DNA of 64,000 nucleotides from Lunularia cruciata (GCA_948567375.1 OX419757.1:30938001-31002000); one strand, 5' to 3'. Positions 46,068 to 58,865 are shown, counted from the first letter of the stretch. The notes: generated by a model from the sequence alone, not told the origin. A program made the numbers and translations.

Positions 46068-49000
46068 CTACCTTCTATGATATATCTTCACCTTATCATG
46101 GTTAATCCTATCAAAGTGTCTTCCTCCCAACTCCTTGAGATCATAAGTGTAATTGCCCCACACCTTCTACACTATGAAAGGTCCAAAGTACTTAGGCAAA
46201 AACTTCTTTTGCACTCTCTTGAATAGAATAGAATCAAACAACATTACCCAATCACCTTCTTTGAAAGGCTCCACCGTTTTCTTGCCTTGCTTCTTGTCAT
46301 AGCTTTCCTTTTGTTTCCTTTGGGCCTCCTCTACTCAAACCATAGCAACTGCTCTTGCCCCTTCCAACTCCATGAGTTGTTCCTTCCTTGACTTCTCGGT
46401 ATCACCTCCTTGTGCTTTCTTCAATCTCTTATGAATGCTTTGGAAGGTAGGAAGATGAAAGTTTATAAGTAGGGTAGACTCAATACCATATACCAATTGA
46501 AATAGAGAATATTGGGTGGAAGTCTTCATGGTTGTCCTATACTCCCACAAAACTGCATGAATCCTCTTGTCCCAATGATGTTTAGCCCCCTCCATTTTTG
46601 CATCTTTGGCCAACATCATGCACAAGGTCTGATTGGTTCTCTCTGCCAAGCCATTAGAATTTGGCTTATAGGATGTAGTTACTCTATGTATTATAAAGAA
46701 ATGTCATAGCATGGTTGCGGTAATAATTCCTACAAACTCTCCTCCTCTTTCAAAAACCAACTCCAAAGGGCATCCAAATCTAGTGATAATGCATTCATAA
46801 AGAAATCTACCTACTTCATCTTCATTCTTGTCCCTCAATGGTCTAGGCTCAACCCACTTGGTAAGGTAATCAGTAACTACCACAATGTACCAATTGTTCC
46901 TCAAAGTTCGATTGAGAGGACCTACAAAATCAATTCCCCACTTCTCAAAAGGTCCTAGCAATGGAATTGATCTTAGTGGTGGAGTGGATGTAGCCTTTTT
47001 GGCAAAACCAGACAAACATGACAAGTTTTGCAATAATCAAGACAATCCTTGAAAATCCCTCTCCAATGGTAACCTGCATCTAGAATCTTGAAAGCATTCA
47101 CCTTTCCTGCAAAGTGTACCCCATACACTAAACCTTCATGAAACTCCTTTATAAGTAGGATAGACTCTTCCTTACCCACTGCTCTTTGAAGTAGACCATC
47201 TTCTCCTTGGTGAAAAAGAATATCCTCCACCATTGTGTAAGGTCTAGATCTTGTTGCAAGGGCCTTCCTCTCCCGAGCATGCATCCCTTCTGGATAGTTA
47301 CCTCTTGTCACAAAATCCACAATCTCCTTGTACTCCATTGGAACCTCTTGAGTGACTGAAATTGTCATGAGCTCCTCATTTGGGAAGGAATCATCCACTG
47401 GCTCATCTCCATCATGATCATAGGCTCTAGATAACAAATTAGTATTTGCATGTTTCTTTCATGGCCTATCCTCAATGGTGTAGTCATACTCAAACAAGAG
47501 TATCATTCACATTGCTAGTCTCCCTTCAACATTAGGCTTGTTGAAGATGTACTTCAAAGCCTTGTGATCCGTGACAATGGTGGCTTTCCCTCCGATCAAT
47601 TAGTGTCTAAACTTCTTGAGACCAAAGATCACTGCCAACCCTTCTCTCTCCATGACAAAGTAGATCTTTTCTGCTGAAATCATCAGCCTACTAGCATGAG
47701 CTATTAGATGATCATGCCTATCTTGGTCTACTTGACTAAGAGTGCATCCTATAGCTACATTAAAAGCATCAGTGTAGAGGATGAAAGGCTTACTCCAATC
47801 AGGTTTAGCAAGAATTGGAGCTACAACAAGGGATTGCTTGAGCTCCTCAAAAGCTTTGAGAGCCTCCTTGTCCTCCAAAATCACCATGAAATCTACATCC
47901 TTCTTCATGTAGATGGTCAATGCATAAGCCTTGTTGAAAAATGAGAAGATGAACCTCCTATAGTACCCCACCATCCCCAAGAATTGGTGTTACTTTATCA
48001 AGCTTGAAGGGAATGGAAGGTCTGAGATCTTCCTCACCTTCTCAAGATCAACTACTATTCTATCCTTGGAGATGATATGCCCCAAAAGTAGACCTTCTTC
48101 ACATCCAAAAATACACTTCTCTTGGTTGAGTGATGCATTTGCCTCATCCAAGCGTTGTAAGACCTTGATTAGGTGCTCAAAGTGCTCCTCCTTGCTCCCA
48201 TAGACAAAAAAGTCATCAATGAAGTCTCTCACAAAATTCCCAATGAAAGGTTTGAATACCTTGTTCATGAACTATTGGAATGTGGCTAGAGCATTGCAAA
48301 GCCCAAAAGGCATGACCTTGAAAGTGTAAGTTCCCCAAGGTGTGGTGAATGTGGTGAGTTGTTGATGCTTTGATGCAATCTTGATTTGGTTATATCCACT
48401 ATAACCATCTCCAAAATTGTACCTCTCATGACCTACAACCTCCTCCAAGATCTCATCAATGAATGGAAATGGGTAGTAGTCCTTCTTGGTAACAGCATTG
48501 AGCTTCTTGTAATCCACACATACAAGAAGCTTGCCATTCTCTTTCTTCACAATGACAATTGGAGACACCCATTCTGAATTCTCTACCTCAAAGATAAATT
48601 CAGCCTCCTTGAGCTTATCAATCTCCTCCTTCACAACCAAAGATATTGGTGGGCTAATGCGACATCGCTTTTGGCGGATTGGTCTTGCATGTGACTGCAC
48701 TTCTATCTTGTGCTCCTCCAAGGTGACTTCCTTTGAATCCTTGTAACTAAAAGCAAACACATGAATGAACTTGCAAAAAATCTCCTCAAATCTCAGCTTC
48801 TCCTCCTTGGTAACATTTTGACCATACTTGAGGGTAGATAACCTTCTCTCTACCTCCTCAATTATCAATGGTGATTTATCTAGGTCCTTTAAAACCTTTG
48901 GCTTAGGTGCAAAATCCATAGCACACAAAGGATACACATCTAAATCAGATTCAAATTCATCCTCCTCCGTGGAAGTCTCCTCTTCCATGCTTGTGTCCAC

Positions 49001-50893
49001 ACCTGAAGCTCCTTCTTTAGAATCTGATTCCCAATAATCAAAAGATGGTGTATCTGAATGTGAAGTGTTGGTGGTGTTAGTCACAAGAACTATGACTCTA
49101 TGGTTTGATGGCCCAATCCTCAAGTAACCTTTGTGCCATCGATCAGTTGTGCGTGCTGCTCTCAACCATGGCCTCCCAAGAAGTAAGTCATAGCTTGAAT
49201 TCTTCAAGGCTTGGAAAGTTATGAAATTTTGAACTCCCATAACTGAAACTACCACCTTATCCATCACCCCTACTGGTCAAACTTGTTGCTTGTTTGCCAT
49301 GCCCACCACAAATGTTGAAGGTCTTGAGGGTATCATACCCAACTTCTTCATCAACCTTTCTGACATGGCATTTACTGTTGATCCTCCATCAACCAATGCA
49401 TCCTTGATGTTGTGACCATTCACTCTCACATCAATCTTGGAGGCATATGCACAAGCCTCCCATGGTGTTGGCTTGGCATCTACCACCCACATTGATATTG
49501 GAGCTTTTGCCTTCTTCTTCCTCTTGCTCCTTGTAGAACTCAAACCACCTCTAAGCTCTTTCTTCAAGGTAGGAATCAAAGCAATCAATTGGCCATTGTG
49601 ATGTTAGCCTTGTGGCTACCAACATCCTCCAACAACACATTGTAGTTCCACTGTTGCTTTGAGATCAAGAAATCCTCCATCCCCAACTTCTTCCTTGGAT
49701 TCTTTGTTGTTGATGGTGTTGAGGTGCGAGTGCTCCTAGTAGACATAGGATTATCCTTGCTTGGAGTGAATCCTTGAGAAGAGTGAACATCCTCTGCAAA
49801 ACAAGCTCTCTTCTTCTCTTGTGCCAAAAGCTCCAAATTCAGACCCTTGGAGTTTGAGCACTCTCCCTTCTCATACTTGCTCTCAACCACATCTATGGAT
49901 GCTATCTCCTTACCTTTTTTTGGATTAGGAGCCACTTGGGTTTCACTTCCTCCCTCTTTCCCTCTATTGGCTCCCTCATAACCCCTTCCTCCATGGTAAG
50001 TGGAATTTGGGTAATTCCTTTGGATATGGTCTCTTTCTCCACAACCTAAACAATTTCTATCATTGAATTGATAGCTGGTTGGCCTCCTCTATATGGATAG
50101 TTTCCATCACTACTAGGCCCTCTCCTTGCATTCTGATCCATCTCTCTCTTCTCCCATAGTTGTACCACATTGATTTTAGATCTGCAAGTTGTTTTGTGAT
50201 GGTTTGAAGTGGATCCTTTGGTAGAGGTGCAAGAACTAGAGTAACTACTACTTGTGGTGCAACCCTTGACACCAAATTTTCAAAAGTTCTACCATACTTG
50301 TAGCCTTGAGGAGGATGCACAACCTCCTTCACCACCAAATCACTCTCATCCCCTTCCAAACTCTCCTCCATACGAATAGGGATCGTGATAGCTTCAACCT
50401 TGGAAGAAGGTTTCTCATATCTCACCTTGCTTCTAATTTGTGGTCTCAACCCTCCCACAAAATTCTTAGTGAGCATGGCCCCTATGCCAATCATAGTAGT
50501 CTCCACATCATTCTCACCTTTCCTCAACACTATGCAAAATCTAGACTCTAACTTTTCCACTCTTTCTACATAGACCCTCACTTTCTCTCCATCTCCTTGC
50601 TTGAGAAATGTAACCTCACTCATCAATCTCTCATGACTTTCATCAAGAAGAAAGTTCTCAATGAGTGTTGAAGTCAAAGTCTCCCAAGACTCTTCTTGCC
50701 TATCTCTCCACTCTCTCTTTTGGTATTTTGACTCATACCATGTAAGTGCTACATCCTCAAAGAAATCTGGTAATAATGAGGCCCACTCATTCTTCCTCCT
50801 CTCATTGTTTCCTATGCAAGCTCTCTTGAAGTCTCTCACAAAGGCCTCTACATCTTCTCCATCCTTGCCAAAGAAAACTGGAAGTTTTCTGAT
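46068..50893 (-). pseudogene. A2 gag-pol remnant
   Basis: It aligns end to end with the A1 frame. The start codon is ATC instead of ATG (50891-50893). Open pieces remain at 50060-50839 (Gag), 49585-49935, 49277-49588 (protease, DGGST), 48272-49267 (RT), 47990-48268 (FIDDFFVYG, keeping the Asp pair), 47600-47980 (RNase H), 46973-47437 and 46704-47033 (integrase; the second Asp position reads FERGGEF in place of SDRGGEF), and 46335-46649. The Gag knuckle at about 50040 is frameshifted. Clearly dead. Confidence 0.92.
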
Positions 50894-50956
50894 CTTAACA
50901 CCTCACTGTCTTTCTTTTCTCTCAATTTGTTTTCTTTTCTTTCTCTCACTCTATTA

Positions 50957-51208
50957 CTAATAGAGTATGTACATAATTAACACCATTTGAGAATAATCCA
51001 CCCTGGAGAACACAAAAGTTTTAGGTTGCTCCAAGATTTCTATAGCAACATCAAATCCTAGAGTGCATATTAATCTAACTCTCATGGATAGTTTATCCAT
51101 AAGTTGAAAGATTATCTCCATCACTAATCTTTCACCAAATTCTCCAAAAGTTCTTTTATCCAATACACTCATGTCCTTTTGGAAGTCCTTCCACTCTACA
51201 AACCTCAC
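50957..51208 (-). pseudogene. A2 leader ORF b with upstream extension
   Basis: 83 residues. The last 54 match A1 ORF b (KLSMRVRLICTLG, final YILY) with a few changes. A deletion of ~60 bp relative to A1 (which has 29120-29190 here) joins this frame to the segment RFVEWKDFQKDM just upstream. Confidence 0.5.
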
Positions 51209-51398
51209 ACAACTCCTTGGTCTTAGATCTTCTCCCTCCCAATCTTAATGAAGAAGATCCAACATACAAACCCAAGTCAAGTAAGCCTCTCCTTTCCCTC
51301 AATCTCTTGCTCTCAAAGGTCAATGGACATGAACTTTCCTTATGTCCCTTCTCTCTACATAGAAAGTACTTAGACTCACTCTTTCCTCCAAGTGGCAT
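51156..51398 (-). pseudogene. A2 leader zinc-knuckle ORF remnant
   Basis: 80 residues covering the two Cys clusters of the A1 frame. The knuckle reads YFLCREKGHKESSC, with the first Cys changed to Tyr. The second cluster CEVCR...GHEC is kept. Upstream parts are out of frame. Confidence 0.5.
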
Positions 51399-52182
51399 AG
51401 GTTTTTAGATCCTCTCATCACTCTCTTCAAATTCTATTGTAAACTTTCTTTTCCTCAAATCCACCCTTACAATCACCTCAAACCCTTTGGGAACCTTGTA
51501 TAGTCTCAATTTCCACTCTTGATGACCATCCATGTTCCCAAGATGAATCTAAACACTCAAACATGCTTTTTGTTGCTCTCAAACTCCACATGCATGAGGT
51601 CTCAACTCTGCAGAATTGACCCTTCCTCACAATTTCACTCAGATCTCTAAACTGGTATGTCACAGTCCTCTGAAATTTTGCACACTTGATCACAACTCCA
51701 GGGTATCCCTCCCTCCAAAATATTTATTTTCATTGATCTCTTTGGCCTAGACACCTTTCTATTCAGCACACATATTGCAGATTTGGTTTGAAAACCACCC
51801 CCCCCCCCCCACTTCAAAATCTCATAACTCCCACCGCAAGACTGATCTCTCTCTAATTTTTGGAACACCATGTAGGATACAATGCTCTAAATTTTGTTAG
51901 AATTTTTCAGGAAAATTCACTAAAAATTGAAGAAATGGCAGACTCTATACAATTTTCTAGAGAGCATGCAATTGTAGGAGCAGTTTACCCTATCAACTTT
52001 CAAAAATTCTAGCCCAATGCGCATAATAGCTCTCACAATAATTTCAAGCCTGCCAACTGAAGAATATTCCAAGATATCATGTGGATAATTTTCAAGTCCA
52101 GATCTTAAACTTGAGATTTTGCCCAAAATCACCTTAATCCCCAAAATCTGCAATCCATCTCACACAATCTCTCCAAATCCTC

Positions 52183-52353
52183 TCATGTGTACAAGATGTA
52201 CAAAATCACTTCAAAGACATCATAATGAACTACAGGGTATACAAATGGATCTTGGTTCTCTAACATAAGTTCAGCCCTCTCTTCTTCTAATGTTCTCTCC
52301 AAGTGAGCTCTCATAGCCTCGTTTTGCCTAATGTAAAATTGAACGTGGAACAT
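52183..52353 (-). CDS. A2 leader small ORF a, still open
   Basis: 56 residues from MFHVQFYIRQ to YILYT. About three residues differ from the A1 copy. It is one of the few A2 frames without a stop. Confidence 0.4.
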   Translation of the reverse strand: MFHVQFYIRQNEAMRAHLERTLEEERAELMLENQDPFVYPVVHYDVFEVILYILYT

Positions 52354-52373
52354 TATCTTGCCTTCTAGAGAGG

Positions 52374-52390
52374 TCCCGACAACGGAACCA
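52374..52390 (-). promoter_or_regulatory. A2 primer binding site
   Basis: Plus strand TCCCGACAACGGAACCA, one base different from the A1 site (A for G at 52379). Confidence 0.7.
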
Positions 52391-52394
52391 AAAA

Positions 52395-53039
52395 TGTGAG
52401 CCGGCCTATCTCTCACTCAGGATGAACTTCTAATGGCTATTATGGTAGTGCACCATGGACTAAGAAGACAAGGAACCCCAACTCCATCATACTCCTCCAG
52501 GGCTAACACTCCAAGACTCAAGACATTGCTCACTAGAGAACTCAATGAGAGAGAGATAGTTGCAAATGAAATGATGATCAGTACCTCCTCACCCTTTGTT
52601 TATATACTTGTGAAATAGTTACACACCAAGTAAAGTCAAAAAGTAGAAAGGAATATCATTCACATGGGCATATTCCACTAGCATGTGATCTTATCTTGAC
52701 CCAACCACTAAGTCAAGGATTCCTTCACATGGGCTATCCTTGGACTATAGAAGAATCCAAAACAAAAGGCTTGTGGGCCCAAGAGTTCTCAACTCTTTCC
52801 TAAAAGCCAAACACCTAGGAATAATACCAAGTCAACACACTAGAATCCAAAATAGTGGTGCTCATCTTTTCTACTTCCTCTAAAGTAAGGTCCCCTCTAT
52901 CTTAGCTATGACTAACTTTAGCTAATCATGACTAATGTAGAACCATCCTTTATCTCTATATAAATAAAATATCTCTCAAGTACTTGTCATACCAAGCTAA
53001 ATATCACAACACCACACACATGCACAAATGGGTGTCACA
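52395..53039 (-). repeat. A2 5' LTR
   Basis: 645 bp from TGTGACACCC (53039, minus strand) to GGCTCACA (52395). An internal deletion of ~45 bp near 52629 removes the GTTACT-rich block upstream of the TATA box. Confidence 0.92.
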
Positions 53040-53043
53040 GTCC

Positions 53044-53254
53044 AACCCTTGTTGATGAGGTAGAGGAGTATGAGATTGAATGCATTCTCCAAAAATGCAT
53101 CCGTGGTACTCGCCATCCGCATGTGGAATTTCTGGCCATTGGAAAGGGTACACACTGTACAAGGCAACATGGGAGCCAGCAGCCAACTTGACCAATGCAC
53201 CAGTGTTAGTTCAATCTTTTGAGCAACAACTTTGCAACGAGGACGATGCGTCTT
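53044..53254 (+). pseudogene. E integrase chromodomain remnant
   Basis: The first frame reads VDEVEEYEIECILQKCIRG...HVEFLA. After a one-base frameshift near 53138 it continues WKGYTLYKATWEPAANLTNAPVLVQSF (in sections) and ends at a stop beside the polypurine tract. The EYEVEKIL-like strand, WKGY, ATWEP and NL motifs in order are diagnostic of a chromodomain at the integrase C-terminus. It is separated from the rest of the integrase by 8.4 kb of family A insertions. Confidence 0.9.
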
Positions 53255-53267
53255 AGGAGGAGAGAGG
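53255..53267 (+). promoter_or_regulatory. E polypurine tract
   Basis: AGGAGGAGAGAGG lies two bases before the TGTGATACAAG start of the 3' LTR. Confidence 0.88.
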
Positions 53268-53269
53268 TA

Positions 53270-53853
53270 TGTGATACAAGTAGCTAGACATGTTATCTAG
53301 AGGTGAAAATTGGCTTGGTAACATCTAGAAGGATGTTGTGTACAATGGGCTAGGTAGATCAGACATAAGTGTCACCAAAAGAGTACTTCTATTAATAGAG
53401 CAAAGGCCAAAAATAGACTAAAAACTTTAAAGCTAATTTTGGAGGCCTAAATGGATGAATTAGGCCTTGAAAATACTAGGAATCTTCCTCTACAAGGGAA
53501 AAAGGTTTTCCTTCTCCCCCTTATGATTTTCTTTGTTAAGAGCTTTCTAGTGGTACCTCACCTATGATTTTGAGTTCCTTATAGGAAGATTCTCTAAAGA
53601 TTCCCTTTGGTCAAGTTTGACCCATTTGACCAACTAGATAGGACAAGGACTTGCATGTCACCCATCCAAACAACTAATCCAAGGATGGAGCTTGTTGACA
53701 AGTCACCAATCCATATATCTAATCCAAGGGTGGAGCTTCCTTTGAGGGGATCCTCTTTGCTATAGAATAAAGATAAGGTGCTCCTTTGGGCCATCGGAGG
53801 ATTGAGTGTGAAACTTGTGTTTTGGAGAGTTCTTTTATCCTTGGAGTATTACA
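53270..53853 (+). repeat. E 3' LTR
   Basis: 584 bp matching 34353-34952. Start TGTGATACAAGTAG, end GGAGTATTACA. Confidence 0.92.
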
Positions 53854-53858
53854 CTAAT

Positions 53859-54310
53859 TTGGCCAAGGAACTAGAACTTGATGAAATGGTCGATGAAGAA
53901 AATGACCTCTAAGCTGAAATATTCTTTGTCTTGTTGCTTCCCCTTGTCAATCAATTGGTAGTTCCCTTATAAGGAATTCAAAATACCTATCTCATACAAC
54001 TCTACCAATTTTACAACCTTCTCCAAGGTATCATGTTCCTATTCTTTGGCAAATACTTGGATTTTGGAGATAGACCACTCAAAAACCAAGACACTACTTG
54101 AGCATCCAAATATGCTATGTTCACTACTAGCCTAGGAATTTTTAAAGAAGACATTGAAATCTCTTAGTGTAGTCTCTCAATTTCTCCTTTTTATTGTTCA
54201 ATGAGGTGAATACATTCACCTCATAATCCAATTCTTGATGGCAATCCAAAAATTCTTGTTCTAGTTTAGGCCAAGTTGCAACATTGGTTTCAGTCTAGCT
54301 AGCATGAGTA
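53859..54310 (-). pseudogene. Family C copy C2, Gag core part
   Basis: On the minus strand about 54300-54100 reads WPKLEQEFLDCHQELDYEVNVFTSLNN and KKEKLRD (in parts), matching WADLRNKFLERFREVDYDTSVFAALND and KKEKLRDYYERF of C1. It is the upstream half of the element whose knuckle lies at 33845-34078. Chromovirus E sits between the halves. Confidence 0.65.
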
Positions 54311-55314
54311 TAGGTCAAGGTTAAAATCTTCCCTATTGGCAAGAAAGATGGATTCAAATTCCTCAATGAAGGTTGTTAATAAAGGTTGTTTAACCATAAT
54401 TCTTTAATGTTTCAATGTTTTCATCTTTGTTTATTTCCTTAAATCACAAGTACCATTGGAGTATAAATGATGTAAGGTTTGTTATTGTTGGTGGTGGTAG
54501 TGGTGGTGCTGGTAGAAGAGGTACAAGTAATGGCAATAATACAAAATTACCAATATTGGGAGTTAAATTAGGCTATCTATATTTTGAATAAATGTTGTTT
54601 CCTTCTTCCAAAGAAACTAGATCTTCTTCTTCCAAAGAGTCATCTTCTTCTTTGGGTGGCAAGTATTATTCTTTTTCCATTTTCTTAACAAAGGGTATCA
54701 AACTTGAAATTTGCAATCCCTTCCTGCAAGTGCCACAAATTGATGTTTTCCCTATCATCATTGGCAGATCTTCATCATCTAGTATACTCATGGAGAGTGT
54801 ATTGAGATCAAATTCAAGTTTCCTTGGAAGGATTATTCATGTGCTAGAGCTACAAAGATGTGCTAGCAGGTCTTGACTATTTTCTTCCAATAGCTCATTG
54901 CAAAGCCTTTTTGTTATCAATCTTTGCAAGAAACTAATGTCCTCCCCTACGTGTATTGATGTAAATACTTCACACTCTATTAGTGGTGGTTGAGTTTTGG
55001 GCCTCAACTTAATCTTAGGTGACCAAAGATCCCCAAGCCTCTATTTTTCTTTTTCCAATACAAATTTTACAATAGCTTTTTCAATCTCCTCCAAAAGAAA
55101 TTGATGAAGAGCATGACAATTGGCTTGTTTTCATGAGGCTCTTGTTTCTCCCTTTGGCACATGCACATGTACATTCTTTGATAACTCCTACTACTGCTTT
55201 GCACATTCTTATTTTTTTACATATCACTTCTCTTGAAAACATGCATCTACAAAAGAGCTTTGTATCCAACCACTCCAAGAATTGTATTGCCACTAATAGC
55301 ACCAAAATTAGTCA
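54311..55314. other. Unassigned sequence between C2 and F
   Basis: Contains a GGTGGTGGTAGTGG low-complexity run at 54491-54515 and Ser-rich open stretches (54592-54876) without a domain. Position suggests the leader or LTR of C2, but no second LTR copy is available to prove it. Confidence 0.3.
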
Positions 55315-58199
55315 TGTAACAACCTAGCAAACACCAAATTGAAGCATTTTAGTAAGTAACCACTTGTTTCTTTGAAGATATGGATAAAAAATGATTAGAT
55401 GTAAAGAAACGGTCATAGTATTAGTCCATCATTGTTTCACTTTTAATCTCTTGGATAAAAACTACAACCAAAAGAGATCAAAGTCACCAACAAGATGCAA
55501 TGTAAAGAAAAAACTATTGTCACAACAAATAATTATCACAAGTCTTTGAAAGTGGGTTGTTAGTTCCAAGGTGTCTCCTTCCCTCTAGAAGGTATTGTGA
55601 AGATTTCTACCAAATCTTCCTTCAAGTAACTAGCCCTCCAAAGTGTAGGTTACTCCAAGTAATCAGTCACTCTAAATTACACGCTCCAACTTTCCTATAA
55701 AGATCTATCCTACCCCTCATATCATTCTCTTTGGGTCAATCTCTTTGATGCAAGGATACTAGTTCAAACAAGATAATAGGAAATCAGAATATCAACACTA
55801 TAGGACGTCCTTGATCCATCAAGGCATTGATGTTAAGTTCAAGAAACCACCCAAGAATCCAAACACATACATGAGAATTTCCGTTATTGCAAAGACATGC
55901 TAGCACTAGTCCAAAGTCTCAATCACTTGCACAAGAGATATATGAAAGGATGACAAGCACTTCACACTCCAAGGCACTTCACACTCCAAGGCACTTTCCA
56001 AGCACTTCATTACTCCAAGTAATGATCTTTCACTTATTCACCTTGTGAGCACTACACACTTAGCACTTTAGGTGTCAAGCTCATATAGTTGAGTGAACCA
56101 AAAGTAACAAAAACTACCAATTAATTTTTAATTTCCTATTATCCAAAATGGTACTAACACTTTAAAATCCACTACTTCCAATACTTACATTACTATCATT
56201 TCTACCACTACTAGCATTTAATGCCACTACTCCACTACAAGGATGTGTTGGTCATATCCATCACATTCTACACTATGGATTAGTGGGGTCTTAGATCCTC
56301 CACTACCTCATCAAAATGTGTTAATATCCAACAAGATGAACTTCAAACTCTCCCTAATATGATTAAACTTGCAATCTAGTCTAATGCAAAAATCTGCAGC
56401 TACCTACTCTAATGCTTTTTTTGTCAAGGGCTTATGCAATTTTGTTCAAAGAATATGCAATTCTTGGATATCTCCCTACATTAACAATAACTTGGTAAAT
56501 TCTCTAAGGATAAGGATCATCAATGTGCAAAGTTGTCTCAATTTCTATTGCTTCTTCTCTCTATTAAATCCCTTCACCAACAATTGCACCTTGATTTCTC
56601 CTTCTTCTCTTTATTTGGTGATTGCTGGCTCTCCATTGTTTGTAAATTTGGTTGGTGAGGTCACTTGTTAATGTGAAGTAGTACAAGTGAGCTCTTCCTT
56701 TAATTTCTACACTTCCTTTCTATGGTTCTCAATTTAGTCTATTGCTCCTTAATACAAAAGCTTGTGGTTTGTTGATACTCCAAAAGGATGTTTTGTATGT
56801 TCTTTATGCTCCTACAATCACTAAAATTCCAAAATATGTTCCTTTGTTGCGGATTGTAGCTCAGGATGCTTTTACTCTACGTCTAACTTGTCACTTGCAA
56901 AGATGGAAGCAGTCTGATAAGCATCTCATTCGATTCCTTAATTTTCAAATCCTTAGCCTTCTTGGTCATGGATCCAGCAAGTATCTCTCCCTTTTATACC
57001 TTGATATCTTCTTGCAACACTAACTACTTTTCTTGGTGCTAGTGTTATTTGTTCTTGAGGTGTGCCAGCTTGTTCTTGTAATAGTTTATGAATGCAAGTT
57101 GACAAAGAAGCTACAAATGTAGACTTCTCACAAATCAGGCATAATTGCAAACATCAACACTCTTCTACTTGTATATTAGTAAGTAGTCATTGAGTATTGA
57201 CATGAAAGGAACCAAAAAGTGTGCCATAAAGCTATAATTGGGTTTACCCTAGACTGATATTTCTTCCACTCTAAATCACATTGCCATCAAGTTAGAACTT
57301 GCATTTCTTGTCATTAATGTGATGAACAACCTTCCATCTTTGGTTTTCTCCTCCTCAAGCCTTGCTTACTGAATCTTCTCTGCTGGATGTGCTTCCGGTT
57401 ATACTCTCATAAGTTGCACTTCCCTAGGATATGCTTCCAAGTTCGGAAGTTCCCCAAGAACTTCAAGCACATTTATTCCTCTCTTGGGATATCTTTGTCC
57501 TCGTTCTCTTCTTCTTCTAAATTTTTGCTTCTTCTAATTTAGTCTCAAAAACCTTCTTTAACTCCTCTTAATCTTTTGATCTAGTACCCAATTCTTCTTC
57601 TTTCAATCCATCTTCAGCTTTGTCTTTATTTGAGTCTTCAATGGTGATGACCTTTTTGGCAATCAGTCTTGAAGGCATCTTCTTTGAAGGCTAGCAAACA
57701 TGTATAGTCCTTTTTCTCTATAGCTTCTCAAGTACTTTGTATTCACCAATCTCCTTCTGTTGTATCTTCTTCATCTCCACCAAGCCTTTTGCACCTAGCA
57801 AGAGTAGGCACTAAGGTAGTAGTGATCTAGAAAAATACCCTTCTCCTTCTTGGTTTGGAAGTTCATACCAATGTAAATAAGAATGAAAAAAGGCATTTCA
57901 TAATGGGCCCTTCAAAGGTGGTGAATAATTAAGCAATGTGCTGAGCAAATTTCTTTGCACACTTGATGGGAGTTCTTAAGAAGAGACATGTTTAAAGAAG
58001 ATTTCTCTAGCATTTGAAAGGCAAGTAATTTTTTAGGGTTTAAAGATTTACATTAGGGCCCCAACAATAGCTCTACATGCAAGATCCTTGTAGTTGTTTA
58101 TCCTTATGCTCCACACATTCAAACGGTTCAAAGGATCCCACAAAGGTAACAAACAAACAAAGGATTGGTAACAAAGGACAACAAAGGATCCTACAATCT
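55315..58199 (-). mobile_element. Element F: diverged relative of family B
   Basis: The left end TGTAACAACCTAGCAAACACC parallels the B terminus TGTGACAACCCGGCAAATATC. 55443-55480 (TTTTAATCTCTTGG, AAACTACAACCAAAAGAGA) parallels the TTTAATCTCT and AAACTACACCCAGAAGAG blocks of B. On the minus strand 57930-57600 shows a decayed equivalent of the N-terminal domain (MPFFILIYIGMNFQTKKEK) and a Lys-rich linker. The right end is unclear because an A LTR starts at 58200. No target duplication found. Confidence 0.5.
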
Positions 58200-58865
58200 T
58201 GTAACGCCCATTTGTGCATGTATGTGTTATTGGAATATTTATTTTGGTATAACAAGTACTTGAGAAATATTATTTATGTAGAGATAAATGACGGTTCTAC
58301 ATTAGTCCTGATTAGATAAAGTTAGTTGTAGCTAAGATAGGGGGAATTTATTTTAGAGGAAGTGGAAAATATTAGCACCACTATTTTTGATTCTAGTGTA
58401 TTGATTTGGTATTATTCCTAGGTGTTTGGCTTTGAGGAAAGTTTGGAGTTGAGAACTCTTGGACCACAAGCCTTTTTGCTTCAGATTCTTCTATAGTACA
58501 AGGATAGCCCATGTGAAGGAATCCTTGATTTAGTGGTTGGGTCAAGATAAGACCAAATGCTTAGGGGAATATTCCCAAGAGTGTAGATATTCCTTTTGAC
58601 TTTTGATTTTATTTGAATTTTTAGCCTAATGATTTGAGTTACTCTAGTAATTAGTAACTTTAGTGTGTAACTATTTCACAAAGTATATGAACTAGTGGTG
58701 AGGAGGTACTCATCATCCTTTCATCTGCAACTATCTCTCTCTCTCATTGAGTTCCCTAGTTAGCAATGGTTTGAGTCTTGGAGGAGTATGATGGAGTTGG
58801 GGTTCCTTGCACTACCATAATAGCCATCAGAGGTTCATCCTAAGTGAGAGCTAGGCCAGATCACA
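58200..58865 (+). repeat. Family A solo LTR
   Basis: 666 bp, TGTAACGCCC to GATCACA, more diverged than the other A LTRs and shortened near its end (TTCCTTGCACTACC lacks the segment seen in A1). Flanks ATCT (58196-58199) and GTCC (58866-58869) differ by two transitions and may be a decayed duplication. Confidence 0.85.

Larger units (their letters stand above)
45332..53039 (-). mobile_element. A2: decayed full-length family A element
   Basis: 7708 bp flanked by GTCC (45328-45331 and 53040-53043). LTRs at 45332-46019 (688 bp) and 52395-53039 (645 bp; it lacks the stretch between ACACACC and AAGTAAAGTC seen in A1). Primer site at 52374-52390, polypurine tract at 46020-46030. Leader with a 13-C run at 51798-51810. 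Same order of parts as A1. Confidence 0.95.
34353..53853 (+). mobile_element. Chromovirus E, split by four later insertions
   Basis: The ends are TGTAATACAAGTAG (34353) and TATTACA (53853), flanked by ATAAT (34348-34352) and CTAAT (53854-53858), a 5-bp duplication with one change. Pieces: 34353-35825, 37741-39760, 43438-44635 and 53044-53853, together about 5.5 kb once the insertions and their duplicated target bases are removed. Insertions: B6 (35826-37735), B7 (39761-43432), A solo LTR (44636-45327), A2 (45332-53039). The parts keep the order gag, protease, RT, RNase H, integrase, chromodomain. RT motifs FLDDILVY and [12 protein letters not shown] are typical of plant chromoviruses. Confidence 0.92.

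Noticed and set aside
54592-54876. Protease-like motif (FPIIIGRSS) in a Ser-rich plus-strand frame
   Set aside because: No active-site Asp motif upstream and wrong strand relative to C2; likely chance.
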